64,000 bases of DNA, taken from contig NZ_FODC01000001.1 of assembly GCF_900110275.1 (NCBI RefSeq), forward strand, positions 310,001-374,000. Direction: 5' to 3'. This document shows positions 1 through 10,183 of this stretch, piece by piece. The notes under the pieces are model-generated. The model was not told the origin of the DNA and did no database searches. It worked only from the letters and a program-made list of their open reading frames with translations. This stretch comes from Duganella sp. CF517 (GTDB taxonomy: Bacteria; Pseudomonadota; Gammaproteobacteria; Burkholderiales; Burkholderiaceae_D). The first letter of the stretch is position 1. Each line of letters starts with the position of its first letter. A program made the translations under genes and the position numbers.

Positions 1-320
1 CCACGGTACATCACGCGGGCGGCGCCGTGGTCCCAGTGCGCCACCTGCACCGCCTGGCCGATGTCGAGATTCACATTCGGGTCGCGCATGGCGTCGAGCT
101 TGGTTCGCTTGCCGAAGCGGCTGCGGCGCAGCAGCAAGGTGGCGACGACGCCGACGATGGCCGCCGCCAGCATCTGCACCGGCATATCGATGCGCAGCAG
201 CGCCACCAACGCCGCCGCGAGCGCGCCGAGCGCCACCATCAGCAGGTAGAACGTGCCGACGAACAGCTCGAGCGCCACCAGCGCGCCCGCCACCGCCAGC
301 CACATAATCCAGTCCGTCAT
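1..320 (-). CDS. NfeD-like membrane protein (partial, 3' end outside window)
   Basis: The reading frame opens with ATG at 320 and runs off the left edge, giving about 106 residues. Two strongly hydrophobic stretches (roughly residues 3-30 and 38-60) are followed by a basic linker and the start of a soluble segment, which is the layout of short NfeD-type proteins: membrane anchor plus a C-terminal OB-fold. Members of this family usually sit beside a stomatin/SPFH gene and are thought to act in membrane quality control. That partner would lie outside the window. The gene is downstream of ppsA on the same strand, but a strong terminator separates the two, so they are probably not one transcript. 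The family call rests on topology and sequence character only. Confidence 0.6.
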   Translation of the reverse strand, partial: MTDWIMWLAVAGALVALELFVGTFYLLMVALGALAAALVALLRIDMPVQMLAAAIVGVVATLLLRRSRFGKRTKLDAMRDPNVNLDIGQAVQVAHWDHGAARVMYR

Positions 321-333
321 GTTCTTGCCCCCC

Positions 334-372
334 AAAAAGTAAAAACCCCCGCGGCCCTGTGGGCGGCGAGGG
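334..372 (-). terminator. Rho-independent terminator after ppsA
   Basis: On the minus strand a 12-base stem (arms at 361-372 and 346-357, loop TGT at 358-360, one mismatch and one wobble pair) is followed at once by TTTTT, then AC and a second TTTTT. It lies about 70 bases past the ppsA stop codon and just before the NfeD-like gene. Confidence 0.75.
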
Positions 373-373
373 T

Positions 374-398
374 AACGATAAAGGATATCCTTATCGTT
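374..398. repeat. Near-perfect inverted repeat upstream of the ppsA terminator
   Basis: The arms AACGATAA and TTATCGTT flank a central AGGATATCCT, with one extra A off perfect symmetry. It could fold as an extra hairpin in the ppsA 3' untranslated region, or be a protein-binding palindrome. No T-run follows, so it is not itself a classical terminator. Confidence 0.5.
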
Positions 399-442
399 GT
401 GAAGACATTATTTTTGCCTTCTTTATATTTTTCAGCACGCTA

Positions 443-2872
443 TCACTTCTGCAGCGCGGCCAGCTTCTGCCAGGTGTCGATCACCGAGTCCGGATTGAGC
501 GACATCGACTCGATGCCCTGCTCCATCAGCCAGACCGCGAAGTCCGGATGGTCGGAAGGACCCTGGCCGCAAATACCGATGTACTTGCCCTGCGCGCGGC
601 AAGCCTTGATCGCCAGAGACAGCAGCGCCTTGACGGCCGGATCGCGCTCGTCGAAGTCGGCCGCCAGCAGCGCCATGCCGGAGTCGCGGTCCAGGCCCAG
701 CGTCAGCTGGGTCAGGTCGTTGGAACCGATCGAGAAGCCGTCGAAGTGCTCCAGGAACTGGTCGGCGAGGATCGCGTTCGAAGGCACTTCGCACATCATG
801 ATCAGGCGCAGGTCGTTTTCGCCGCGCACCAGACCGTTTTTGGCCAGCAGGTTGACGACCTTCTCGGCCTGGCCCAGGGTACGCACGAACGGCACCATGA
901 TCTCGACGTTGGTCAGGCCCATGTCGTTACGCACGCGCTTCATCGCCTGGCATTCCATTTCGAACGCGCCGGCGAAGTCCTCGGCCAGGTAGCGCGCCGC
1001 GCCACGGAAGCCCAGCATCGGGTTTTCCTCGTCCGGCTCGTAGCGCGAACCGCCGATCAGTTTTTTATACTCGTTCGACTTGAAGTCGGACAGGCGCACG
1101 ATCACCGGTTTCGGCCAGAAGGCGGCGGCGATGGTGGCGATACCCTCGGCCAGCTTGTCGACGTAGAAGGCTTTCGGCGAGGCGTGGCCGCGCGCGACCG
1201 ACTCCACCGCTTTTTTCAGGTCCGCATCGATGTTCGGATATTCCAGGATCGCTTTCGGGTGAACGCCGATGTTGTTGTTGATGATGAATTCCAGACGCGC
1301 CAGGCCGACGCCGGCGTTCGGCACGGACTGGAAGTCGAACGCCAGCTGCGGATTGCCGACGTTGAGCATGATCTTGGTCGACAATTTCGGCAGTTCGCCG
1401 CGCGCCACTTCCGACACTTCCGTTTCCAGCAGGCCGTCGTAGATCTTGCCCTCGTCGCCTTCGGCGCAGGACACGGTGACGAAGGTGCCGTCCTTGAGGA
1501 TCTCGGTGGCGTCGCCGCAACCGACAACCGCCGGCACGCCCAGTTCGCGGGCGATGATCGCCGCGTGGCAGGTGCGGCCGCCGCGGTTGGTGACGATCGC
1601 CGAGGCGCGCTTCATGACCGGTTCCCAGTTAGGGTCGGTCATGTCGGCCACCAGCACGTCGCCCGGCTGCACGCGTTCCATGTCGGCCGGGTCGTGGATC
1701 ACGCGCACGGGACCGGCGCCGATCTTCTGGCCGATCGCACGGCCCGAGGTCAGCACGGTGCCGCTCGACTTCAGTTTGAAGCGCTGCTGCACGTCGGTCG
1801 CCTTCTGCTGCGATTTGACGGTCTCGGGACGCGCCTGCAGGATGTACAGTTTGCCGTCGCGGCCATCCTTGCCCCACTCGATGTCCATCGGACGGCCGTA
1901 GTGGTTCTCGATGATGACGGCGTACTTGGCCAGCTCCACCACTTCGGTGTCGTTCAGCGAGTAGCGGTTGCGCATTTCGACGGGAACGTCGACGGTCTTG
2001 ACCGAGCGGCCGGCCTTCGCTTCGCTGGTGAACTCCATCTTCAGCAGCTTGGAGCCGATGTTGCGGCGGATGACAGGCGATTTGCCTTTTTCCAGCATCG
2101 GTTTGTGGACGTAGAATTCGTCCGGATTGACCGCGCCCTGCACCACCGTCTCACCCAGGCCATAGCTGGAGGTGACGAAGACCACGTCCTTGAAGCCGGA
2201 CTCGGTGTCGATGGTGAACATCACGCCGGCCGCGCCCAGGTCCGAACGGACCATGCGCTGCACGCCGGCCGACAGGGCCACTTCGGCGTGGGTGAAGCCT
2301 TTGTGCACGCGGTACGAGATCGCGCGGTCGTTGTACAGCGAGGCGAAGACGTGCTTCATCGCGTCGAGCACGTTTTCGATGCCGACGACGTTGAGGAAGG
2401 TCTCCTGCTGGCCGGCGAACGAGGCGTCCGGCAAATCCTCGGCGGTGGCCGACGAACGCACGGCGAACGACATTTCGGTGCTCGAATCGGCCACCAGTTT
2501 GTCGTAGAAGGTCTCGATTTCCTGCTGCAGGCGAGGCTGGAACGGGGTTTCGACGATCCATTGACGGATCTCGGCGCCCGCTTGCGCCAGCGAGCGCACG
2601 TCGTCGATGTTCAAATCGGCGAGGCGGTCGGCGATGCGGTCGGCCAGCGGCTTGCCGCCGTCGACGCTATGCGACAGGAAGTCGCGGAATGCCTGCGCCG
2701 TGGTGGCGAAACCGCCCGGAACACGCACGCCGGCTTCCGCCAGTTGGCTGATCATTTCGCCCAGCGAGGCGTTTTTGCCGCCGACGGATTCGACATCCGT
2801 CATGCGCAAATTTTCGAACGATGCGACGTAAACCGCTTCGTTATTTTGCTCCTTCAATGCTGCGTTAGACAT
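443..2872 (-). CDS. ppsA: Phosphoenolpyruvate synthase
   Basis: PEP synthase (pyruvate, water dikinase; 809 residues) makes PEP, AMP and phosphate from pyruvate and ATP, the entry step of gluconeogenesis from C3 compounds. The N-terminal PEP/pyruvate-binding ATP-grasp part carries the [11 protein letters not shown] motif near residue 35. The central swivelling domain has [15 protein letters not shown] with the phosphorylated His at 436. The C-terminal TIM barrel ends with the [11 protein letters not shown] motif that carries the catalytic Cys. The start at 2872 is preferred over upstream in-frame codons because AGGTG lies 7 bases before this ATG. The divergent gene ppsR encodes the kinase/pyrophosphorylase that switches this enzyme off and on by phosphorylating a Thr next to the catalytic His, here the Thr of TCH. 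Confidence 0.96.
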   Translation of the reverse strand: MSNAALKEQNNEAVYVASFENLRMTDVESVGGKNASLGEMISQLAEAGVRVPGGFATTAQAFRDFLSHSVDGGKPLADRIADRLADLNIDDVRSLAQAGAEIRQWIVETPFQPRLQQEIETFYDKLVADSSTEMSFAVRSSATAEDLPDASFAGQQETFLNVVGIENVLDAMKHVFASLYNDRAISYRVHKGFTHAEVALSAGVQRMVRSDLGAAGVMFTIDTESGFKDVVFVTSSYGLGETVVQGAVNPDEFYVHKPMLEKGKSPVIRRNIGSKLLKMEFTSEAKAGRSVKTVDVPVEMRNRYSLNDTEVVELAKYAVIIENHYGRPMDIEWGKDGRDGKLYILQARPETVKSQQKATDVQQRFKLKSSGTVLTSGRAIGQKIGAGPVRVIHDPADMERVQPGDVLVADMTDPNWEPVMKRASAIVTNRGGRTCHAAIIARELGVPAVVGCGDATEILKDGTFVTVSCAEGDEGKIYDGLLETEVSEVARGELPKLSTKIMLNVGNPQLAFDFQSVPNAGVGLARLEFIINNNIGVHPKAILEYPNIDADLKKAVESVARGHASPKAFYVDKLAEGIATIAAAFWPKPVIVRLSDFKSNEYKKLIGGSRYEPDEENPMLGFRGAARYLAEDFAGAFEMECQAMKRVRNDMGLTNVEIMVPFVRTLGQAEKVVNLLAKNGLVRGENDLRLIMMCEVPSNAILADQFLEHFDGFSIGSNDLTQLTLGLDRDSGMALLAADFDERDPAVKALLSLAIKACRAQGKYIGICGQGPSDHPDFAVWLMEQGIESMSLNPDSVIDTWQKLAALQK

Positions 2873-3036
2873 ATTGACACCTTTTGATGATAGAAATCTT
2901 CCGGCGGTGCGCAGACGCTGTACCATGTTTCATTCTTGTTATTCTGGTCGTCGTGCAGCACAATCTTACCTATGGCGTCCATTCTACAGCCTGCGGCTCA
3001 AATTGACGATTCACAATCCTGACAGGCTTACATCAC

Positions 3037-3885
3037 ATGACACAAGAACAACGTCTTCCCCTGCCGTCGTCCGCCCGCACCGTGTTCTTCGTCTCGGACG
3101 GCACCGGCATCACGGCTGAAACTTTTGGTCACTCCGTCCTGACCCAGTTCGAGCTGCGCTTCCGCCAGGTGCGCCTGCCGTTCATCGACACGCTCGACAA
3201 AGCGCACGACGCGGCGCGCAAGATCAACGAAGCTTTTGCAACCGATGGTCAACGCCCGATCATCTTTTCGACCCTGGTGCAGACCCAGTTGTCGGACGTG
3301 ATCCGCGCCTGCAAAGGCATGTACATGGATTTGTTCCAGACATTTGTTGCCCCGCTGGAACAAGAATTGAATGTCAAGTCGACACACACCATCGGCCGCT
3401 CGCATAACATCGTCGACAGCGAGGAATACAAAAACCGCATCGAGGCGATCAACTTCTCGCTGGCGCACGACGACGGGCAATCGCACAAGAACCTGGCCTC
3501 GGCCGACGTGATCCTGGTGGGCGTTTCGCGCTCCGGCAAAACGCCAACCAGCTTGTATCTGGCGATGCAGTACGGGATCAAGGCGGCCAACTATCCGCTG
3601 ATCCCGGACGATTTCGAGCGCGGCAAGCTGCCGTCGTCGCTGTACGACTACAAGCCGAAGATTTTCGGCCTGACGATCACGCCGGAGCGCCTGGCCGAGA
3701 TCCGCAACGAGCGCCGCGCCGGCAGCAAGTACGCGTCGATCGAGAACTGCCGCTACGAGGTCAACGAGGCGGAAATGATGATGAAGCGCGAAGGCATCCG
3801 CTGGCTGTCGTCGACGACCAAGTCGATCGAGGAGATTTCGACCACGATCCTTCAAGAGATCAAACCTAACCGTCGGGAGTACTGA
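3037..3885 (+). CDS. ppsR: PEP synthase regulatory protein (kinase/pyrophosphorylase)
   Basis: This 282-residue DUF299/PSRP protein inactivates PEP synthase by ADP-dependent phosphorylation of a threonine and reactivates it by phosphate-dependent pyrophosphorylysis. The N terminus shows the family signature [16 protein letters not shown] (from about residue 16). A P-loop-like GVSRSGKTP occupies residues 162-170. The length is typical of the family. It is divergent from its target ppsA across a 164-base intergenic region, the usual arrangement in betaproteobacteria. Its stop codon is one base from the ATG of the xylanase gene, so the two are probably co-transcribed. Confidence 0.95.
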   Translation: MTQEQRLPLPSSARTVFFVSDGTGITAETFGHSVLTQFELRFRQVRLPFIDTLDKAHDAARKINEAFATDGQRPIIFSTLVQTQLSDVIRACKGMYMDLFQTFVAPLEQELNVKSTHTIGRSHNIVDSEEYKNRIEAINFSLAHDDGQSHKNLASADVILVGVSRSGKTPTSLYLAMQYGIKAANYPLIPDDFERGKLPSSLYDYKPKIFGLTITPERLAEIRNERRAGSKYASIENCRYEVNEAEMMMKREGIRWLSSTTKSIEEISTTILQEIKPNRREY

Positions 3886-3886
3886 A

Positions 3887-4936
3887 ATGATCCGGCGCGC
3901 CGCGTTGACCATGCTATTGGGGACAGTTGTTTTGAACGGGGCGGCGCAGCAGACGCCCTCTTTGGCGAAAGCCTACGAGGGACGGCTGAAGATCGGCGCC
4001 GCCATCGAGCCGTCGCAACTGGCGTCGGCCGAGGCGCCGCTGCTGGCGGCGCACTTCAACAGCATCGTCGCCGAAAACGTCATGAAGCCGGCCGATATCC
4101 AGCCCAAGGAAGGCGCATACAATTTCGCGCCGGCCGACAAGCTGGTGGCCTACGCGCAGGGACACGGCATGGCCATGCGCGGCCACACGCTGCTGTGGCA
4201 TCTGCGCACGCCCGAGTGGATGTGGACCGACAAACAGGGCAAGCCGGCGTCGCGCGATCTGGTGCTGGCGCGTTTGAAGTCGCATATCGACACGGTCGTC
4301 GGCCGCTATAAGGGCGCGGTGTACGCCTGGGATGTGGTCAATGAAGTCATCGACGAGAAGCAGCCCAACTGCCTGCGCAAGGACAAATGGTTCGCGGCGA
4401 CCGGCGACGAGTATATCGAGAAGGCCTTCCGCTACGCCCACGCCGCCGATCCGAAGGCGCGTTTGTACATCAACGACTATTCGACCGACGAACCGGCCAA
4501 ACGCGATTGCCTGCAACGGATCGTCAAGGGCTTGATCGCGCGCGGGGTTCCGGTGCACGGCGTCGGACACCAGATGCACGTGTCGGTGTTCGGGCCGTCG
4601 ACGGAATCGGTCGATGAATCGCTGGCCACGTTCGCCCGGTTGGGCCTGGAAAACCAGGTCACGGAGCTCGACGTCAGCTTGTACCGGTATCAGGCCAAGT
4701 CGCTGTCCGACACCGAGGAAAAGCTGCTGCAACTGCAGGGCGAGCGCTATGCGGCGCTGATGAAGGTCTTCCTGGCGCATCCCGAGCTGCGCGCGGTGAC
4801 GCTGTGGGGCATCTCCGACAGCCACACCTGGCTCAATCACGGCGAATACGAAGGACGCCACGACTCGCCGCTGCTGTTCGACCGCCAGCAAAAACCCAAA
4901 CCAGCGTTCACCGGCATGCTCGACGCGGCAAAATAG
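3887..4936 (+). CDS. Secreted GH10 endo-1,4-beta-xylanase
   Basis: This 349-residue glycoside hydrolase family 10 enzyme cleaves beta-1,4-xylan. The first 20 residues form a signal peptide (basic RR, hydrophobic core, AxA-like site), so the enzyme should be exported. The family landmarks are all present: AENVMKP near residue 62, GHTLLWH at 99-105, WDVVNEV with the acid/base Glu at 153, and TELDVSL with the nucleophile Glu at 260, plus a late WGISDSHTW (308-315). It is a single catalytic domain with no carbohydrate-binding module. The start has a GGGAG ribosome site overlapping the end of ppsR. No other plant-polymer gene is nearby, so its linkage to the gluconeogenesis regulator is unusual. 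Confidence 0.93.
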   Translation: MIRRAALTMLLGTVVLNGAAQQTPSLAKAYEGRLKIGAAIEPSQLASAEAPLLAAHFNSIVAENVMKPADIQPKEGAYNFAPADKLVAYAQGHGMAMRGHTLLWHLRTPEWMWTDKQGKPASRDLVLARLKSHIDTVVGRYKGAVYAWDVVNEVIDEKQPNCLRKDKWFAATGDEYIEKAFRYAHAADPKARLYINDYSTDEPAKRDCLQRIVKGLIARGVPVHGVGHQMHVSVFGPSTESVDESLATFARLGLENQVTELDVSLYRYQAKSLSDTEEKLLQLQGERYAALMKVFLAHPELRAVTLWGISDSHTWLNHGEYEGRHDSPLLFDRQQKPKPAFTGMLDAAK

Positions 4937-4945
4937 GCGGGGAAC

Positions 4946-7360
4946 TCAAACCCGAGGTGGATCGGTCTCCCTTGCATAAATCCGGTGCTGCGCCAACGCC
5001 GTCTCGAACCGCGCCAGCGCCGGCCCCACCTCCCCCTCCTGCGCGACGATCACACCAGGATCGGGCTCGCCATCGGGCAGCTTGGAGGGAATCCCCGCCG
5101 CCCGCAGCAGCACGGCCCCCGAGCGCAGCGCCAGTAGTGGCTTGTCGTGCCGGTACTGCAGCTTCAAAAACTCGATCGCCAACGCATCCCGTCTCAGCCT
5201 CCCCTCACCGTCCGCGCAGTCGGGAACGATGGCACCATCGAACAGCACCGAAGGCCCGGCCTCGAAACTGATTTCGACATCCAAAGGCGCATCGTTGGCG
5301 GAAGCCACCGGCCCCACCCGCTGGCCGACCAGTCGCGGCACGGCGCCGGCATCGAGCAGCGCCGCGTAGAGCTTGCGCGTCTGCTTGCCATCCACGCCCG
5401 GCGACACCAGCAGCGCGACCCGCCGCGTGGCCACGCCGAGATTGCCCGGACGGCTGAACAACGACAGCGCCGACGACGGCGCATACTGGTACATCGGCCG
5501 GTCGGTCGCCAGCGGCAGCGGCGGCGGCACCTGCATCCCCAGGCCCGCAGCGACCATCGCCGCAAGCCGCTCATCGACATTGACCAGCCCCGCCACCACG
5601 CGCTCGCGCACGGCCGGCGTCTGCACCCGCGTCAATTCGAAACGGAAGGCGTTGATGATGTGCGCCTGCTCGATCGGGGTCTGGCTGATCCAGAACAGCC
5701 GCGCCTGGGAATAATGGTCGGCGAACAGCTCCGGCTTGCCGCGCACCTTGGTCGCCCGCACAGGCTCGGGAAAACTGACAAACCCGCCCGCTCCGGCCTG
5801 GAACGGATAGCCGCCGGCCAGCGAATTGGGCTCGTAGTTGACGCGCCCGCGGTTGATCGACTGCCGGTGAAAACCCTCGCGCTGGTTGTTGTGGATCCGC
5901 GCCAGCGGCGTGTTGATGGGGATCTCGTGGAAGTTCGGGCCGCCCAGCCGCGAGATCTGGGTGTCGATATACGAATGCAGCCGCCCTTGCAGCAGCGGAT
6001 CGTCGGTGAAGTCGATACCCGGCACCACGTGGGCCGCGCAAAACGCCGCCTGCTCGGTCTCGGCGAAGAAATTATCCGGATTGCGGTCCAATACCAGCCT
6101 GCCCACCGGACGCAAACGCACCATCTCCTCCGGCACGATCTTGGTCGGGTCGAGGATATCGAACGGGAACTGGGCCGCCTGCTCCTCGCTGAACAGCTGC
6201 AGCCCCAGCTCCCACTCGGGGAACTGGCCGCTATCGATCGCCTCCCACAAGTCGCGGCGGTGGTAGTCCGGATCGGCGCCGGCCAGGCGCACCGCCTCGT
6301 CCCAGACCAGCGAATGGGTGCCGGCCTTCGGCGTCTAATGGAACTTGCAGAACACCGACTCGCCCTTGGCGTTCACCAGCCGGAAGGTGTGCACGCCGAA
6401 GCCCTGCATCATGCGGTAGCTGCGCGGGATGGCGCGGTCCGACGTATGCCACATCAGCATGTGAAAAATCTCGGGACTGAGCGAGGCGAAATCCCAGAAG
6501 GTGTCGTGGGCGCTGGAGGCCTGCGGCATCGCGTGGTGCGGCTCCGGCTTGACCGCGTGGACCAGGTCGGGGAACTTCATCGCGTCCTGGATGAAGAACA
6601 CCGGGATGTTGTTGGCGACCAGATCCCAGTTGCCCTCGTCGGTATAGAACTTGGTGGCGAAACCGCGCACATCGCGCACGGTGTCGGCCGAACCGCGCTC
6701 GCCGGCCACCGTGGAGAAACGCACGAACACCGGCGTGCGCTTGCCGGCGGCGCTGAACGGCGCGGCGCGCGTGATCGCGCACAGGTCGTTGTAGCTTTCA
6801 AAATAGCCGTGGGCGGCCGAGCCGCGCGCATGGACCACGCGTTCGGGAATGCGCTCGTGGTCGAAGTGGGTGATCTTCTCGCGCAGGATGAAATCCTCCA
6901 TCGCGGTCGGACCGCGCAGCCCGATCTTGAGGCTATGCTGGTTGTCCGCGACCGGCACGCCCTGATTGGTGGTCAGCTCGCGGCCGCTGTCGTCGACCCG
7001 CACGCGGTCCAGCGGGCCGTCGAGCGGATTGCCGCCGATGTCGGGCCGGCCGTCGCCGACCTTGGGCGAAGCGACGCTCTCGGTGCTGGTGCTGGCGGTG
7101 GCCCAATCGCTGGCCGGGCTTTCGGTGTCGCCCTCGTGAGGAGTGTAGGCCGCCTCGCCGTATTCAAGCGGTTTGGTGGGATTGAACGGCATCCCGGCGG
7201 CCAGCGCCTGGTCGGTGACGACTTTCGTCAACAGCTGTTCGGCGATCTGGTTGGGCGGCCCGAGCCGGGTCGGATGCGCCGGCTCGGCCGGCCCCGCGAT
7301 AGTGCTCAACACGGAGCCGGCGCCATCGACCGCGCCACCATTGGTTTTACGTTTAGCCAT
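4946..7360 (-). pseudogene. katE: HPII-type large-subunit catalase, interrupted by an in-frame TAG
   Basis: The frame codes for a KatE/HPII-like monofunctional heme catalase (804 codons; E. coli HPII has 753). Codon 342, which falls at the conserved Trp of the KFHW motif, is TAG (6335-6337) instead of TGG; the frame is intact on both sides. The upstream part (341 residues) keeps the distal His177 and Asn250. The downstream part carries the proximal heme ligand in RLHSYIDTQ (Tyr464) and the C-terminal flavodoxin-like domain. All three residues are offset by exactly 49 from E. coli HPII (128, 201, 415). A product ending at 341 would lack the heme ligand. Either the gene is freshly inactivated, the amber is suppressed, or base 6336 is a sequencing error. 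The gene converges on the xylanase gene. Confidence 0.9.
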
Positions 7361-7446
7361 GTCTGGACCTCATCAAAAATGAACGCTGAGGTCGAGTTTG
7401 CTTTTGTTAAGGCGTGGCAGGTTTGATACGGCGCAATTCCAGGGTA

Positions 7447-8658
7447 TTAGAAAAAATGTTGCCAGTCGGCGAGCCAGGCGGGGAATTCTTCAACCGGCAT
7501 CGGCTTGGCGATGTAGTAGCCTTGGGCGTAGGTGCAGCCCAGCCCTTGCAGGAAATCCCAGTCCTGCTTGGTTTCGACGCCGACCGCCACCGAGCGGCGG
7601 TCCAGGCTGCGCGCAAGGCCGAGGCAGGAACGCAGCACCGTGCCGATGGCTTGCTTCTTGGAGGCGCCGTCGACGAAGCTGCGGTCGATCTTCAGCTCCG
7701 AGAACGGGATGCGCGCCAGCAGCTGCAAATTGCTGCGCCCCGTGCCGTAGTCGTCGATGGCCAGGCCGAAGCCTTTCATCCGCAGCCGCAGCAGCCGCTC
7801 GAGGAAGTGCGGATCGGTCGTCAGCACCGCCGATTCGGTCATCTCGAACGTGATGTAGTCCGGCAGGATGCCGTGCCGCGTCAGGCAGGCCGCGATCTGC
7901 TCCATGAATTGCGGGTGCGCCAGCGTGCTTTGGTCGACGTTGATCGAGAACGAGATCGGAATGCCCTGGTCGTGCAAGGTGCGGCAGGCGGCGACCGACT
8001 TTTCGATCATGCTCCAGTCGAGGAAGTCGATGCGCCGGTTCTGCTCCAGCGCCGGCATGAACGACGCCGGCCCCAGTACGCCGTGCAGCGGATGGCGCCA
8101 GCGCGCGAACATCTCCAGGCCCTTGACCTGCCCCGTCTCCAGTTCTATCTTGGGCTGGAAGTGGGGATCGAATTCGCGCCCCTGTAATCCGGCGCCCACT
8201 TCGGCGAACGACATCGGCCGCACCTTGCCGGTGGCGGCGTGGGGTTCCGGCCGGTGCAGATGGTTGGCGACCAGCGCTTCGAGGCGGCTGCCGATCACCG
8301 GCTTGCCGATCGCGCCCAGCACGTTGACGCCGTAGGCGTCGGCCATGGTCTCGACCGAAAACAGCACCGCGTTGGTCTGTGCGCCGACGATGATGATGCC
8401 GGCCGTGCTTTTCGCTTCACCCAGCCGGCGTATCAACTCCAGCGCGTCCATCCCCGGCAACGCCAGGTCGAGGATGGCGATATCAACCGGCGGCGTGATG
8501 CCGGCGCTGAAGTGGCGCAGCGCGGTGTAGCCGTCGGGCGCCTGCGTGATGCGGCCCACGCCCAGATGGACCAGGATATCGGCCAGCGCGTGTCGTTGTA
8601 TTTGATCCCCTTCCGCTACAAGAAAGTGCAACTGCGAGTGCAACGGCGCGATATCCAT
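7447..8658 (-). CDS. Receiver-like plus EAL-domain protein (cyclic-di-GMP phosphodiesterase)
   Basis: This 403-residue protein has an N-terminal CheY-like domain (1-125, candidate phospho-Asp at 64 in AILDLALPGMD) and a C-terminal EAL domain (about 155-400). The signature EAL is replaced by EMF. The other catalytic residues of the fold are visible: SINVD, FEMTES, IDDYGTG, LKIDRSF, GVET and AQGYYIAKP. Hydrolysis of c-di-GMP to pGpG is therefore plausible. The acidic pair expected near the start of the receiver is degenerate (LVAEGD), so phosphorylation is less certain. I chose the ATG at 8658, which has GGAG just upstream; an upstream in-frame start would overlap the methyltransferase gene. 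It is the last gene of the minus-strand block. Confidence 0.85.
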   Translation of the reverse strand: MDIAPLHSQLHFLVAEGDQIQRHALADILVHLGVGRITQAPDGYTALRHFSAGITPPVDIAILDLALPGMDALELIRRLGEAKSTAGIIIVGAQTNAVLFSVETMADAYGVNVLGAIGKPVIGSRLEALVANHLHRPEPHAATGKVRPMSFAEVGAGLQGREFDPHFQPKIELETGQVKGLEMFARWRHPLHGVLGPASFMPALEQNRRIDFLDWSMIEKSVAACRTLHDQGIPISFSINVDQSTLAHPQFMEQIAACLTRHGILPDYITFEMTESAVLTTDPHFLERLLRLRMKGFGLAIDDYGTGRSNLQLLARIPFSELKIDRSFVDGASKKQAIGTVLRSCLGLARSLDRRSVAVGVETKQDWDFLQGLGCTYAQGYYIAKPMPVEEFPAWLADWQHFF

Positions 8659-8678
8659 GGGGGCTCCGATCAAACGTT

Positions 8679-9464
8679 CTACAGTTGATTCTGCCTGACT
8701 TGTTCGAAAAAGCATACTGCCGCGCATGCGGCGACATTCAGCGACTCCACTTGCCCCAGATGCGGGATCACCACCTGGTGGGTCGCCATCGACAGCAGAT
8801 CGTCCGCCACGCCCTGCCCTTCATGGCCGAACAGCCACGCGACCGGCTGGCGCAGATCGACGTCGTACAGGCGCTGGGTGGCGTAGCCGCTGGTGGCCAG
8901 CGACGTCACCCTGGACGACGACACCAGCGCGGCCAGGTCGACGTTCTCGAAAATATCGAGCACGAAGTGCGCGCCCATCGCCGCCCGCAGCACTTTGGGC
9001 GACCAACAGAACGCGGTGCCGGCGCTGCAATAGACTTGTTTGATGCCAGCCGCCGCCGCGCTGCGCAGGATGGAGCCGACGTTGCCGGGGTCCTGCACGT
9101 TATCGAGCAGCACGGCCGATACGGCCAGCGGCTCGCCGACGGCGCGCTCCGGCGTCGGCACCGAGAACATCACGCCGACGCCGTGTTCGACCTGGCTGAC
9201 GGCGTTGTACAGCGCATCGGGCAGCGCCAGCACGTGCGCGTGCTTCGCCTCGAGCTGGCCGACGATCTCCATCACTTCGGGATTGTGCAGCGCGGTCTCG
9301 CTGACGATGCACTGCTCCGGCAGGCCGCGCAGCTGCAAGTAGGCCTGGCACAGATGCACGCCATCGAGCAGGGTGCGGCCGGACTTGCGGCGCGCCTGCG
9401 AACTGCCGGCCAGCTTGACCAGTTCCTTGTACTGCGCGTTGTCGCGCGAGGTGATGGTCTTCAT
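8679..9464 (-). CDS. TrmH/SpoU-family RNA 2'-O-methyltransferase
   Basis: This 261-residue protein has an N-terminal substrate-binding domain (about 1-95) and a C-terminal SPOUT knot domain. The three SpoU motifs are clear: [19 protein letters not shown], then LFGHEGQGV, then the C-terminal [20 protein letters not shown]. Such enzymes methylate ribose in rRNA or tRNA with S-adenosylmethionine; the exact target cannot be read from sequence. Its ATG overlaps the rnhB stop by four bases (ATGA), so the two are translationally coupled. Confidence 0.9.
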   Translation of the reverse strand: MKTITSRDNAQYKELVKLAGSSQARRKSGRTLLDGVHLCQAYLQLRGLPEQCIVSETALHNPEVMEIVGQLEAKHAHVLALPDALYNAVSQVEHGVGVMFSVPTPERAVGEPLAVSAVLLDNVQDPGNVGSILRSAAAAGIKQVYCSAGTAFCWSPKVLRAAMGAHFVLDIFENVDLAALVSSSRVTSLATSGYATQRLYDVDLRQPVAWLFGHEGQGVADDLLSMATHQVVIPHLGQVESLNVAACAAVCFFEQVRQNQL

Positions 9465-10174
9465 GCGAACCCTCCGGCAAGCAGCAAGTCCATGGTTTGC
9501 GCCGGTTGCACCTTCTGTTCAATCCTGACTGTCTCGACCACCACGCCGTTGCGCGTCGCGTGCAGCTCCAGCACCTCGCGCACCGGCGCGAACGAGCGGC
9601 GGTGCACCGGCGAGGCGCCATGCTCGCGCAGGCGTTCCATATGCAGCGCCGTGCCGTAGCCCTTGTGCTGGTCGAAGCAGTAATGCGGATACTGCGCGTG
9701 CAGCGCCACCAGCGCGGCGTCGCGCGCGGTCTTGGCCAGGATCGACGCCGCCGAAATGGCGTCGACCTTGTCGTCGCCGCCGATGACGGCGATGCTCTGG
9801 ATTTTCATGACCGGGCAGCGGTTGCCGTCGATCAGCGCCAAGGTCGGCACCGTCTTCAGCGCCTCGACCGCGCGCCGCATGGCCAGCATCGACGCCTGCA
9901 GGATATTGAGCTTGTCGATTTCTTCTTCCGACGCCTCGGCGATGGCCCAGGCCAGCGCCTGCGCCTTGATCAGCGGCGCCAGCAAATCGCGTTTGGCTTC
10001 GGTCAGCTTTTTCGAGTCGCGCAGGCCGGCGATGGGCCGCGAGACGTCGAGGATGACGGCGGCGGCGAACACCGGACCGGCCAGCGGGCCGCGGCCGGCT
10101 TCATCGACGCCGCAAATGATTTCGTCGGGCGAATCGGGCAGGTCGTCGAACAGACCGGGATGTTGATTTTTCAC
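9461..10174 (-). CDS. rnhB: Ribonuclease HII
   Basis: This 237-residue RNase HII removes RNA from RNA/DNA hybrids and single ribonucleotides misincorporated in DNA. The diagnostic [14 protein letters not shown] carries the catalytic Asp24-Glu25 pair; further acidic residues lie in ALIDGN and in the [15 protein letters not shown] segment. About 25 residues at the C terminus exceed the conserved core. It follows lpxB after a 9-base gap, the usual lpxA-lpxB-rnhB order in proteobacteria. Confidence 0.95.
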   Translation of the reverse strand: MKNQHPGLFDDLPDSPDEIICGVDEAGRGPLAGPVFAAAVILDVSRPIAGLRDSKKLTEAKRDLLAPLIKAQALAWAIAEASEEEIDKLNILQASMLAMRRAVEALKTVPTLALIDGNRCPVMKIQSIAVIGGDDKVDAISAASILAKTARDAALVALHAQYPHYCFDQHKGYGTALHMERLREHGASPVHRRSFAPVREVLELHATRNGVVVETVRIEQKVQPAQTMDLLLAGGFA

Positions 10175-10183
10175 GTTGATTCT

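Noticed and set aside
359..2887. Long open frame of 842 codons opposite ppsA
   Set aside because: It mirrors ppsA on the other strand, is rich in His, Arg and Gln runs and matches no family. In GC-rich DNA such shadow frames are common.
2873..3036. Shared divergent promoter elements for ppsA and ppsR
   Set aside because: TTGACG at 3003 looks like a -35 box, but its -10 would fall in the ppsR ribosome site; no pair with good spacing was found on either strand.
5147..7426. Open frame of 759 codons opposite the catalase gene
   Set aside because: The minus strand codes for a clear catalase on both sides of the amber codon; this frame is only its shadow.
7361..7446. OxyR- or RpoS-type regulatory site before the catalase gene
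   Set aside because: Only a ribosome site (GAGGTC) is clear. I could not find a convincing operator or promoter.
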